This document shows, piece by piece, positions 8,962 to 18,934 of a stretch of 64,000 nucleotides of DNA. The position numbers and the translations under genes were made by a program. The notes beneath the pieces were generated by a model. That model had not been told where the DNA came from, searched no databases, and worked only from the letters and a program-made list of their open reading frames with translations. Source of the stretch: Saccharothrix sp. NRRL B-16348 (GTDB taxonomy: Bacteria > Actinomycetota > Actinomycetes > Mycobacteriales > Pseudonocardiaceae); the NCBI RefSeq assembly GCF_001280085.1, contig NZ_LGED01000220.1, forward strand, positions 155,118-219,117. Direction: 5' to 3'. Position 1 is the stretch's first letter; every line of letters begins with the position of its first letter.

Positions 8962-10032
8962 TCACCGGGCCGCCTCCACCATCCAGGCGATGTGCTCGGA
9001 CCAGCCGACGCCGGTGATCCGCTGCACGGCCCTGGCCACCAGGCTCGCGGCCAGGTACCGCTCGACCGGAGTCACGTCGCACACCGCGAGCAACTGGTAG
9101 AGCATGTTGGTGCCGAACCGGTAGACGGTGACCGGGCGCCGGTAGCGCGGGTGCTCCAGGTCCACCGCCTGCAACCTCCGGTGGTACTCGCTGTGGTCGA
9201 CGCGGTGGTCGCGGTGCCAGCGCCGGATGGCCTCCTGCTCCCCCAGCTCCACCGCGCGTTCACCATGACCGGGGTTGTAGCCGCTGGGCAGGTCACCGTT
9301 GTCGTAGGCAGCCTCCACCAGCTCACGGGCGGCGGTCGTCCACGCCGTCCACGGCGTGGCCAGGCGGCCCTCGGCGACGGCCAGGACGGTCTCGGTGACA
9401 CCCTCGGCATTGCCCTCCCACACCCGCTCGAACCGGGACCGCAGGCGGCCGTCCGGGTCGCTGTGCAGCAGGAAGTCCTCCAGGTGGGACTGGAACGAGT
9501 GGTAACCGTTGGCCAGGCCCTCCGGGTAGCGGCTCGCGTGCGCGGTCATCGCGACCAGCGCCGTCCGCACTCGCGTGGTGGACGTGGCGTCGTCGACGGC
9601 CACCACCTCACGCACCGCGGGCACACCCAGGCGCAGCACGCGGGCCCGCAGGTCCACCAAGACGTCCGAGCCGAGCAGCCCTCGGATGCCGCTGTAATCG
9701 GTCGGCTCGACCACCACGGTGTTGTCCGGGTGGATCGGCTCGTACGGCGGTGGCACCAGTTCGGCCACGCCGTAGCGGTGCGACCGAGCCAGCAGCTCGT
9801 CGTGCGGTGTGCCCGCCGTGGACGGATACGCGGCCAAGTACTCCCGCAGCCGTTCCGCGATCAGGCCGGCCTCCCCGTCCACGCGCACCCGCAAGTGCGG
9901 CCCGTGCAACCAGTGCCGCTCCACGTGACCCCGCGCACCGGCGGCCTCGGCCTCGGCCAGCGCCGGCAGGACGGCATCGCGGAGCAGGGGCGCCTTCACC
10001 GGGTCGTGGTAGTAGCAGACGACATCGGTCAC
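8962..10032 (-). CDS. Stand-alone LanB C-terminal-type (SpaB_C) protein, thiopeptide pyridine synthase/elimination family (LazC-like)
   Basis: 356 aa. The opening DVVCYYHDPVKAPLLRDAV and then RHWLHGPHLRVRV are the hallmark of the thiopeptide-type bacteriocin biosynthesis domain. These proteins either eliminate glutamate from glutamylated Ser/Thr or perform the formal [4+2] cycloaddition that builds the thiopeptide pyridine. The C-terminal text TVYRFGTNMLYQLLAVCDVTPVERYLAA is also family-typical. Start: GTG at 10032 with GGAGGG upstream; it shares GTGA with the stop of a short upstream frame. It lies downstream of the precursor gene in the same direction. Partner glutamylation, azole-forming and RRE proteins are absent from the window. 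Confidence 0.8.
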   Translation of the reverse strand: MTDVVCYYHDPVKAPLLRDAVLPALAEAEAAGARGHVERHWLHGPHLRVRVDGEAGLIAERLREYLAAYPSTAGTPHDELLARSHRYGVAELVPPPYEPIHPDNTVVVEPTDYSGIRGLLGSDVLVDLRARVLRLGVPAVREVVAVDDATSTTRVRTALVAMTAHASRYPEGLANGYHSFQSHLEDFLLHSDPDGRLRSRFERVWEGNAEGVTETVLAVAEGRLATPWTAWTTAARELVEAAYDNGDLPSGYNPGHGERAVELGEQEAIRRWHRDHRVDHSEYHRRLQAVDLEHPRYRRPVTVYRFGTNMLYQLLAVCDVTPVERYLAASLVARAVQRITGVGWSEHIAWMVEAAR

Positions 10033-10172
10033 GAGACCCTCCACCAGGTTTCCGCGATCAGTTCGACCTGTAGTGGTTCCAGGCCGGGAACGCCCTCGCG
10101 GACGTCCCCGGCACTGCAGACCTCGGCTGTCAGAAGCTCGGGTCGGGCACCGGCGGCGACACGCAGCAGCAC
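10029..10172 (-). CDS. Short coupled frame between precursor and LazC-like gene (possible remnant)
   Basis: A 47-codon frame starting at a GTG inside the 3' end of the precursor gene (about +2 relative to it) and ending in a TGA that overlaps the LazC-like GTG start as GTGA. The translated text (VLLRVAAGARPELL, then ending ELIAETWWRVS) reads protein-like. The open text extends a little upstream of the GTG (VWQLRQF). It could be the 3' remnant of a deleted lazB-type gene, whose stop would naturally overlap lazC, or a coupling leader. Third-position GC is about 74%, lower than neighbouring genes, so chance is a real alternative. Confidence 0.3.
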   Translation of the reverse strand: MLLRVAAGARPELLTAEVCSAGDVREGVPGLEPLQVELIAETWWRVS

Positions 10173-10306
10173 GAACTGCCGCAACTGCCAGACCCCTGCG
10201 ACGCGCCGCTCTCAGGCAGCCCGACGGCGTCACGCATCACGGTGACCGCCAGGTCGTCCAGGGCCAGGTCCTCGACGTCGAAGGTCAAGTTGAAGTCGTT
10301 CACCAT
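10130..10306 (-). CDS. Lactazole-like thiopeptide precursor peptide (LazA family)
   Basis: A 58-aa peptide with an excellent AAGGAGG ribosome site. The acidic leader DVEDLALDDLAVTVMRDAV, then GLPESGA, aligns closely with the lactazole precursor leader as I recall it (ELTVTSLRDTVALPENGA, then a core starting SWGS). The predicted core begins after GA: SQGSGSCG, then SS, a CCC run at residues 46-48, and a Pro-rich tail PPVPDPSF. Ser and Cys in the core are candidates for dehydroalanine, azole and pyridine formation. The gene is monocistronic-looking or co-transcribed with the LazC-like gene 97 bp downstream. Confidence 0.75.
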   Translation of the reverse strand: MVNDFNLTFDVEDLALDDLAVTVMRDAVGLPESGASQGSGSCGSSCCCVSPPVPDPSF

Positions 10307-10713
10307 CCACCTCCTTTCCGGGAAGAACGACGCTAAGACCGGCGTTAGCGGCGGACAAGGCTTCGGAAATGGTCGCTGCGGTGCCCCCTTCGGACCGCGA
10401 ACGCAATCAGCGCAACGTTCACCCATTCAGGGGGCAGACCCGCTTACGGCACCGTCATAGACGGCCGTTATTCCCGAATGTGAGGGAACGACCACATTGC
10501 CACTGTCGGCCTAATTCGCGAATACCACCGAGTCCACCGGCCCCGCGCCGTCGACCGTCGTCACGCCGGCGCGCCGAAAGTCGACCCTCCACCCCGATCC
10601 GGGCGCAGAAGGCCGATTACCGCACCGAGGTGAGCCTGTCCGTCACCCGGAGCAAAGGTCGGGCCGAACGGTCGGTGAAGGCGTAGCGGCGGTAAATCCC
10701 GGGTGGGAACGGG
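10307..10713. other. Intergenic region upstream of the precursor gene
   Basis: About 400 bp without a convincing gene between the precursor start and the katG terminator. It should hold the precursor promoter. Several frames are open on both strands, but none has a ribosome site together with a recognisable protein. No clear operator palindrome was found. Confidence 0.5.
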
Positions 10714-10750
10714 CGAGCCCGGCCGATCACGGGCGGATCGGCCGGGCTCG
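10714..10750 (-). terminator. Rho-independent-type terminator of katG
   Basis: Perfect 15-bp inverted repeat CGAGCCCGGCCGATC / GATCGGCCGGGCTCG with a 7-nt loop, 14 bp past the katG stop on the minus strand. GC-rich actinobacterial hairpin without a strong U tract. Confidence 0.8.
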
Positions 10751-10763
10751 TCGGTGTGGCGGC

Positions 10764-13040
<2,277 letters not shown>

Positions 13041-13490
13041 CTACTTCCTTCCAACTGGCGGTTCATCGGCGGAATCCTCGGCCGAGCAGTCGGGACAGGT
13101 GCCCCAAAAGACGACCTCCGCCTCGTCGACCCTGAAACCGGCGTCGTCCGAGGCGGTGAGACAAGGGCTGTGACCGACGGTGCAGTCGACGTCGGCGATG
13201 GCGCCGCACGAGCGGCACACGACGTGGTGGTGGTTGTCACCCACGCGGGCCTCGTAGCGGGCGGTCGCGCCGGCGGGCTGGATGCGCCGCACCAGACCGG
13301 CGTCGGTCAACGCCCGCAGCACGTCGTACACGGCTTGGTGGGACACCGACGGGAGTTCCTCCCGCACCAACGTGATGACCGTCTCGGTGTCGACGTGCCG
13401 GTGGTCGCGCAGCGCCGCGAGCACCGCCAGCCGAGGGCGGGTCACCCGCAACGAGACCGCACGCAACTGCGCCTCGAAGTCCGATGTCAC
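13041..13490 (-). CDS. furA: Fur-family peroxide/iron regulator (FurA)
   Basis: 149 aa. The winged-helix N-terminal half (RVTRPRLAVLAALRDHRHVDTETV) is followed by the metal-binding half with the HHHVVCRSCGAIADVDC zinc/regulatory site and a C-terminal CPDC cysteine pair for structural zinc. It sits immediately upstream of katG with no gap, the conserved actinobacterial furA-katG order, where FurA represses both genes until oxidised by peroxide. GTG start. The family assignment is firm; peroxide rather than iron sensing is inferred from the katG linkage. Confidence 0.93.
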   Translation of the reverse strand: MTSDFEAQLRAVSLRVTRPRLAVLAALRDHRHVDTETVITLVREELPSVSHQAVYDVLRALTDAGLVRRIQPAGATARYEARVGDNHHHVVCRSCGAIADVDCTVGHSPCLTASDDAGFRVDEAEVVFWGTCPDCSAEDSADEPPVGRK

Positions 13491-13500
13491 GGGTCGACCT

Positions 13501-13535
13501 TAAAGGACGTATCTGGAGTCAATCAAATCTAGCTC
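13501..13535 (-). promoter_or_regulatory. furA-katG promoter/FurA operator region (candidate)
   Basis: The short AT-richer stretch just upstream of furA, reading TTGATTGACTCC then AGATACGTCC on the minus strand, is the only low-GC block here. Actinobacterial FurA usually autoregulates from an AT-rich box at this position. The exact operator cannot be fixed by eye. Confidence 0.4.
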
Positions 13536-13641
13536 CGTCACACCCCCGCGACTGCGACCGACGCCACTGTCCGGTCCGGACGCTCGGGCGGCCCCGTCCC
13601 GGCGCACCCGACCGTCCGCTGATCGCCCCTCGGCCGAGTCG

Positions 13642-13965
13642 TCAGCGATCTGCACCGACCGGCAGGCGTGCGAGCGGAACGTGGTGCTGGCCCGCGTGCA
13701 TGTCGCGGTCGCGGAGGGAGCCCTGGCTGACCGGGCGCGGGAAGGAGATCTTCACGACGTTGAGCGACGGGATGCGGAAGATCTGGACGGTGTTCTCCTC
13801 GACCCGGTAGAGCTGCGCGACCACGCGTTCGTTCAGGAACGACTCGTCCGCGGCGATCCGGTAGCCGTCGGCGTCGCGCAGGAAGACCTCCATGGTGACC
13901 CAGAAGGGGCCCGCGTTCTTGGAGCGGACCTCGTGGGCGAGGTCTGCGAGGGTGGTCTCACGCAC
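13642..13965 (-). CDS. DUF4387 family protein
   Basis: A 107-aa protein starting at a GTG that overlaps the end of the AtuA-family gene by 8 bp. The text LAHEVRSKNAGPFWVTMEVF and NVVKISFPRPVSQGSLRDRD is typical of DUF4387, a small partner almost always found beside AtuA/DUF1446 proteins. No biochemical role is established to my knowledge; the tight coupling suggests a two-component enzyme acting on a hydroxy- or acyl-acid. It is the last gene of the leftward operon that starts at the MFS transporter. Confidence 0.85.
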   Translation of the reverse strand: MRETTLADLAHEVRSKNAGPFWVTMEVFLRDADGYRIAADESFLNERVVAQLYRVEENTVQIFRIPSLNVVKISFPRPVSQGSLRDRDMHAGQHHVPLARLPVGADR

Positions 13966-15349
13966 GGGTGGTCTCCTCCGTCTCGATGCGGAACAGGCTG
14001 GTGGGGTCGTCGCAGTCGACGACGTGGTTCAGCACGAACTCGTACGCCGCGCCGCGCTCCACCTCGGCGGGCGAGGACGCGAACGCGAGGCTCGGCAGGT
14101 AGTCCATCCGCGGTGTCGGCAGGTGCAGCATCAGCGGGTTGGCGACCTTGGCGACGGCCGTGGCGGTGGCCTGGTCGGGCGCGTTGACGAGCAGCATCAC
14201 GCCCACCTCGCGCGGCGGCCCGCTTTCCGGCTCCAGGTCGCCCAGCACCGCGTTGTGGCCGTACAGGCGCAGGTCGAAGTCGTACTCGTGGTCGGCGAGC
14301 CCCAGGGTCTGGCCGACCCGTTGCCTGATCACCGTGCGCATGAGGTCGGCCCAGGCGTCGATGTGCGCGAGGATGAGCGGATCGCGGATCGCCGAGAACG
14401 ACATGGTCTCGTAGCCGGTGATCCGGGCGCCTTCCAGCTTGATCGTGTACTGGTCGGCGACGTGGAACCGCGATCCCTCGACCCGCACCACCCGGTCGTC
14501 CAGGGCGGTGTACCGCGCGTCGCGGACGTCCAGGGTGCCGTCCGGCTCCCGCATCTCGTACGGGTTCACGGTCTCGTAGAGCATGTGGGCGGCCACCGTG
14601 GTCGGCGTGCACGCCACCGCCGGGTCGAGCGGCTCGATGGTGAAGCCGTCGGCGTCGATGGTGGCCAGGACACCGCCCGCGCGCGGGTTGGTGGTGCACT
14701 GGCCGCCGCACTCCACGATCTTGGCGGCGTGCCACGTCGGCCCGGCGGGCATCCCCTTCATCAGCGGGTAGGCGGCGGCCAGCGCCGTGTCGGTGGCCCG
14801 GCCGGCGAGCACCACCTGCGCGCCGGCGCGGAGCGCCGCGACGATCGGCTCGTGCCCCATCGCGCCGACGATGTGGGTGCAGCTCTCGAGCGTCTCGGCC
14901 CGCAGCTCCCCCAACGGCGGCAGCGCGTGGATCCGGCCCGCGTCCAGGTGCTCCTTCAGGTCGACCGCCCGCTGTTCGCTGTAGATCCTCGCGACTTTGA
15001 GGTCCAGGCCCTCCTCCGCCATGACCTCGGCGGCGATGCCCGCGACCCAGTCGACGCCCCGGTCGGTGCCGCTCGTGCCGCACGAGCCAACGATCACGGG
15101 TATGCCCGCACCGGCGGCCGCCGTCAGCAGGCTGCGCAGGTCGCGCGCCACGGCCTTCGCCGTCGTCTTGGGCGTCGCCGACCCGAGGTAGTGCGGACCG
15201 GAGTCCGTCGACCCGCCGTCGACGCTGATCACGTCGGCGCCCAGGGCGATGCCGCGCTCGACCGTCGCGTGGTCCCAGCCCGCGCCGAGCATGCCGCTCG
15301 GCGTCAGGACGCGGACGGACCCCACCGGTTCGTTGTCCATGTTCCTCAT
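13958..15349 (-). CDS. Acyclic terpene utilisation AtuA / DUF1446 family protein
   Basis: 463 aa. VRVLTPSGMLGAGWDHATVE, DVISVDGGSTDSGPHYLGSA and VIVGSCGTSGTDRGVDW are the family's N-terminal signature blocks; the rest covers the full DUF1446 length. AtuA proteins take part in acyclic isoprenoid and related acid breakdown, but their reaction is poorly defined. ATG at 15349 has GAGGGG upstream and overlaps the dehydrogenase stop (ATGA); an ATG at 15340 is the alternative. The neighbours (hydroxyacid dehydrogenase, MFS, tartrate/malate dehydrogenase) suggest a hydroxy-acid substrate. Confidence 0.88.
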   Translation of the reverse strand: MRNMDNEPVGSVRVLTPSGMLGAGWDHATVERGIALGADVISVDGGSTDSGPHYLGSATPKTTAKAVARDLRSLLTAAAGAGIPVIVGSCGTSGTDRGVDWVAGIAAEVMAEEGLDLKVARIYSEQRAVDLKEHLDAGRIHALPPLGELRAETLESCTHIVGAMGHEPIVAALRAGAQVVLAGRATDTALAAAYPLMKGMPAGPTWHAAKIVECGGQCTTNPRAGGVLATIDADGFTIEPLDPAVACTPTTVAAHMLYETVNPYEMREPDGTLDVRDARYTALDDRVVRVEGSRFHVADQYTIKLEGARITGYETMSFSAIRDPLILAHIDAWADLMRTVIRQRVGQTLGLADHEYDFDLRLYGHNAVLGDLEPESGPPREVGVMLLVNAPDQATATAVAKVANPLMLHLPTPRMDYLPSLAFASSPAEVERGAAYEFVLNHVVDCDDPTSLFRIETEETTRA

Positions 15350-16317
15350 TTCTTCCCCTCGTGAGATCGGGCGTTGACCGCGAACCGCGGCCTGCCCGCG
15401 AGTGCCGCCAGCAGTTCCTCCGCACCTCGGCGACCTGCGGCGGCCCGTGCCTCGGCGGTCTGCCCGGCCAGGTGGGAGTAGACGACGATGCCGTGCACCC
15501 CGCGGAGCGGGCTGTCGGGCGGCAACGGCTCCTCGCGCACGACGTCGAGCGCGGCGCCCGCGATCTGCCCGGACCGCACGGCGACGACGAGTGCGTTCTC
15601 GTCGACGATGGCGCCACGCGCGGTGTTGACCAGCAGCGCGGTCGGCTTCATCCGCCGGAACGCCGCTTCGCCCAGCAGCCCGCGGGTCCGTTCGGTGAGC
15701 GATGTGTGCACCGAGACGTAGTCGGAAGCCGCCAACAGCTCGGGCAGGTCCACGAACCGCACCGCGGGGTCGCTGCGCAGCCGCGGCGGCACGTTCGTGG
15801 TGCAGAGCACGTCCATGCCGAAGGCGTGCGCCAAGGGCACCACCGCTCTCGCCGCGGCGCCGTACCCGATGAGCCCGAGCGTCGACCCGCGCAGTTCGCG
15901 CCCGTCCTCGCGCGGCCACGCGCCACGCGTCACGCCGTGCGCGGACTCCACCAGACGTCGTGCGCCGGCGAGCAGGAGGCCGATCGTGTACTCGGCCACC
16001 GCGTTGGCGTTGACGCCCGGCAGGTTGCTGACGCTGATCCCCAACCGAGCCGCGGCGACGGTGTCGATGGAGTCGTACCCCACGCCGGTCCGCACGATGA
16101 CCCGCAGGCGTGGCGCACGGCCGAGGACATCGGCGGTCAGGGGTTCGTTGGCCGCCACCAGGGCGGCGTCCACGCCGGCGAGCCCGGCCACGAGCCGGTC
16201 GGGATCGCGCGGACCGGCCGGCGGCAGGTGGACGGTCTCCAGCCCGGCCTCCCGCAACAGGACGTCGACTTCGTCACCGGGCCGGAGGTAGTCCGTGGTG
16301 ATGAGAACGCGGTGCAC
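15346..16317 (-). CDS. D-isomer specific 2-hydroxyacid dehydrogenase
   Basis: 323-aa NAD-dependent oxidoreductase of the D-3-phosphoglycerate dehydrogenase type. The catalytic domain is split around the Rossmann domain (GSTLGLIGYGAAARAVVPLA, with the dinucleotide motif GYGAAA). The substrate Arg is in NTARGAIVDE, the catalytic Glu in DVVREEPLP, and the usual His is in the YSHLAG block. It would interconvert a 2-hydroxy- and 2-keto-acid. GTG start with GAGAGGA upstream. It lies between MFS and AtuA, with coupled stop/start to AtuA, so it probably acts in the same pathway. Confidence 0.88.
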   Translation of the reverse strand: MHRVLITTDYLRPGDEVDVLLREAGLETVHLPPAGPRDPDRLVAGLAGVDAALVAANEPLTADVLGRAPRLRVIVRTGVGYDSIDTVAAARLGISVSNLPGVNANAVAEYTIGLLLAGARRLVESAHGVTRGAWPREDGRELRGSTLGLIGYGAAARAVVPLAHAFGMDVLCTTNVPPRLRSDPAVRFVDLPELLAASDYVSVHTSLTERTRGLLGEAAFRRMKPTALLVNTARGAIVDENALVVAVRSGQIAGAALDVVREEPLPPDSPLRGVHGIVVYSHLAGQTAEARAAAGRRGAEELLAALAGRPRFAVNARSHEGKK

Positions 16318-16337
16318 GTCTTCCTCTCTTCGAGTCG

Positions 16338-17609
16338 TCACAGCGCGCGCTTGGTGGACGACCGGCGCTGCAACGCGCTGACCCGGGCCACGCCCAGCAC
16401 GGCGACGAGGGCCACGACCGCGACGTCGAGCAGCATCAACGGCCAGCCCGTCACGTCGACCATCCCGCCGACCAGGGCCGGCCCGAGGAAGCCGCCGCCC
16501 GCCCAGCCGACGGTGTAGAGCCCGGTGTAGGTGCCCACCACGCGGTCGGACGGGGCGAGGTTCCACAGCACGACGACCGCGTTGACCAGGAACGAGGAGG
16601 CGGCCGCCGCGGCCAGGCACAGGGCGATCACGACACCGGTGGGCGTGCGGACCGCGGTGCCGAGCACCATGGCGGCCGCGAACACCGCCATCCCGACCGT
16701 CATCACCCGGAGCCGGCCGAACCGCTCGGCGAGCAGCGCCACGGGGTAGGCGGCCACGATGAAGGCGATCCCGCTGGGCAGGGTCAGCCCGCCCGCGTCG
16801 CCCGCGGACAGGCCGAGCGCCTCCATGCCGTAGGGCGTGATGAGCGAGCGCGAGGCGGCCCAGGCGCCGCCGAACAGCAGGATCGACCCGATCAGCAGCA
16901 ACCTGCTGCGGTCGGCGTCCTTCAGGATGTCGGGCACGATGTCCCGCACCCGGTCACCGGCCCGCGGCTCGGCCTGCCGCTCGCGGTCCTCCGCCAGCGC
17001 GTTCCGGTAGGCGGGTGACCGGCTGTCCCGCACCTTCAGGCCGAGCACGAGCACGGACACCACCATCAGGGCCGAGGGGATCGCGAACGACCACTCCAGG
17101 TGCTCGTCGATCAGGAAGATGCTGATCAGCGCCGCCACGATGGCCGTGACGCTCGACGCGATCTTGACCGCCGCGTTGGCCCGGCTGCGCCGCGCGGGCG
17201 CGATGAAGTCCGGCAGCAGCGCTTCGGCGATCGGCTTGAACGAGTTCGCGACCAGCGCGTACGCGAACATCACCGCGACCAGCAGCGGCAGCGAGGACGC
17301 GGCGTGCGGGATGGCGAGGAACAGCAGCGCGGCCACCGGCATCCCGACCACGAGGTACGGCATCCGCCTGCCCCACGACGTGCGGGTGTTGTCCGACCGG
17401 TTGCCCATCCACGGCTGGACGAAGATGCCGAGCAGGTTGTCCATCCCCATGAGCAGGCCGATGAGCGCGGCGCTGCCGATGTGCTCGCGGAGCAACGGCG
17501 GGACCTGCGACTCGTACAGGTTCCACGTCGACTCCTGGGCGAAGACGGCCAAGGCCACGAAGAACGTGATCCGCCCGGTCCGAATGCGCTGCGTGGTCGC
17601 CGTCGTCAT
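16338..17609 (-). CDS. MFS transporter (sugar/acid importer type)
   Basis: 423 aa with 12 predicted membrane helices and a central loop rich in charges (EDRERQAEPRAGDRVRDIV). The loop text GNRSDNTRTSWGRRMPYL resembles the motif-A-like D-x-x-T-x-x-x-x-G-R-R-x-P region of glycoside-pentoside-hexuronide symporters. As first gene of the leftward catabolic operon it likely imports the substrate. I chose the ATG at 17609, which has GGAGGG upstream; an upstream start adds 15 Gly-rich residues. The promoter region before it holds two palindromes. Confidence 0.85.
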   Translation of the reverse strand: MTTATTQRIRTGRITFFVALAVFAQESTWNLYESQVPPLLREHIGSAALIGLLMGMDNLLGIFVQPWMGNRSDNTRTSWGRRMPYLVVGMPVAALLFLAIPHAASSLPLLVAVMFAYALVANSFKPIAEALLPDFIAPARRSRANAAVKIASSVTAIVAALISIFLIDEHLEWSFAIPSALMVVSVLVLGLKVRDSRSPAYRNALAEDRERQAEPRAGDRVRDIVPDILKDADRSRLLLIGSILLFGGAWAASRSLITPYGMEALGLSAGDAGGLTLPSGIAFIVAAYPVALLAERFGRLRVMTVGMAVFAAAMVLGTAVRTPTGVVIALCLAAAAASSFLVNAVVVLWNLAPSDRVVGTYTGLYTVGWAGGGFLGPALVGGMVDVTGWPLMLLDVAVVALVAVLGVARVSALQRRSSTKRAL

Positions 17610-17661
17610 TGGCGCAACCTTCCCTCCGCCACCGCCGGTGGTGGCGTGCCGCACGGTACTT

Positions 17662-17712
17662 TTGCTATAGCAAGATAGTCAACCGAGGCATGGTGATCCA
17701 TGCCATGGCATG
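17662..17712 (-). promoter_or_regulatory. Two palindromic candidate operators upstream of the MFS-AtuA operon
   Basis: Perfect palindrome TTGCTATAGCAA at 17662-17673 and a second, CATGCCATGGCATG, at 17699-17712. Both sit in the 110-bp gap between the MFS start and the end of the dehydrogenase gene. A related GCTATAGC core occurs just upstream of the GntR-family gene (19840-19847), pointing to that regulator for the first site. Confidence 0.55.
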
Positions 17713-17719
17713 ATTGGGG

Positions 17720-18799
17720 TCAGCCGGCGGCGATTTCGGCGGCGATCGCCGTGCCGAGGCCCTCGGTCGTGCCGGTGCCGCCGAGGTCGGGGGTGAGCAC
17801 GTCCGGCCGCCCGTCGAGCACGCTCTCGATCGCGGCCACCACCCGTGCCGCCGCGGTCGGCTCGCCCAGGTGCTCCAGCATCATGGCGCCGCTCCAGATC
17901 TGCCCGACGGGATTGGCGATCCCGCGCCCAGCGATGTCCGGCGCCGAACCGTGCACCGGCTCGAACAGGCTCGGCCACGTGCGGTCCGGGTTGATGTTGG
18001 CGCTGGGCGCGATCCCGATCGTCCCGGCGCAGGCCGGGCCGAGGTCGGAGAGGATGTCGCCGAAGAGGTTGCTGGCCACGACCACGTCGTAGTGCTGGGG
18101 CTGCAGCACGAACTTGGCGGTCAGGATGTCGATGTGGTCCTTGTCCGCGACCACGTCCGGGTACTGCTCCGCCATCGCCGCCGCGCGCTCGTCCCAGTAC
18201 GGCATGGTGATGGAGATGCCGTTGCTCTTGGTCGCCCACGTCAGGTGCTTGCGGGGGCGTGCGGCGGCGAGGTCGAAGGCGTACCGCAGCACCCGGTCCA
18301 CGCCGATCCGGGTCATCACGGTCTCCTGCACCACCGTCTCGCGCTCGGTGCCCTCGAAGATCCGGCCGCCGATGCTGGAGTACTCGCCCTCGGTGTTCTC
18401 CCGGACGACGAGGAAGTCGATGTCACCGGGCTCCCGGTCACGCAGCGGGCTGCGCACGCCGCGCAGCAGACGGACCGGTCGCAGGTTGACGTACTGGTCG
18501 AACTCGCGGCGGAACCGCAGCAGGCTGCCCCACAGCGAGACGTGGTCGGGAACCACCTCGGGCCACCCCACCGCGCCGAAGAAGATCGCGTCGAAGCCGC
18601 CCAGCACCTCCCGCCAGTCCGGCGGCAGCATCTCGCCGTGCCGCAGCCAGTAGTCGGCGCAGGCGAAGTCGAACTCGGTGAACTCCAGCCCGAACCCGTG
18701 CGCCTCGGCGGCGGCCCGCAGGCACCGCAACCCCTCCGGGACGACTTCCCGGCCGATGCCGTCACCGGGGATGACCGCGACGCGATAACGTTGTGGCAC
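17720..18799 (-). CDS. Tartrate / D-malate dehydrogenase (isopropylmalate dehydrogenase superfamily)
   Basis: 359-aa decarboxylating beta-hydroxyacid dehydrogenase. Starts VPQRYRVAVIPGDGIGREVV (dinucleotide/substrate loop), carries the LRPVRLL substrate Arg region, the VVRENTEGEYSSIGG motif, catalytic Tyr/Lys regions and the metal Asp residues in VVASNLFGDILSDLGP. The SSIGG and FEGTERE text is closest to tartrate dehydrogenase/D-malate dehydrogenase rather than leucine-pathway LeuB. GTG start with AAGGAG 6 nt upstream. Divergent from the LysR gene, the usual dmlA-dmlR arrangement, so D-malate or tartrate may be the inducer. Confidence 0.9.
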   Translation of the reverse strand: MPQRYRVAVIPGDGIGREVVPEGLRCLRAAAEAHGFGLEFTEFDFACADYWLRHGEMLPPDWREVLGGFDAIFFGAVGWPEVVPDHVSLWGSLLRFRREFDQYVNLRPVRLLRGVRSPLRDREPGDIDFLVVRENTEGEYSSIGGRIFEGTERETVVQETVMTRIGVDRVLRYAFDLAAARPRKHLTWATKSNGISITMPYWDERAAAMAEQYPDVVADKDHIDILTAKFVLQPQHYDVVVASNLFGDILSDLGPACAGTIGIAPSANINPDRTWPSLFEPVHGSAPDIAGRGIANPVGQIWSGAMMLEHLGEPTAAARVVAAIESVLDGRPDVLTPDLGGTGTTEGLGTAIAAEIAAG

Positions 18800-18934
18800 A
18801 AGCGACTCCTTCGACCTCGACACGCCTGCCGTCCCACTCGACCACGAGCGGTCGTTCCACTGTGGTCCGGGCCGAACGGCGCGGCAAGGCCGACCGGGGC
18901 AACCTGTCCTTTCGCTCGGGGAAAGGCCCGCGAC

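Noticed and set aside
9750..10336. Plus-strand frames across the RiPP genes
   Set aside because: The minus-strand precursor and LazC-like proteins have good ribosome sites and family motifs; the plus frames are Arg/Pro-rich shadows.
13535..13561. CGTCACA upstream of furA as an ECF41 promoter
   Set aside because: The element at 16 bp spacing is CGAC, not NGTC, and no gene follows in that direction.
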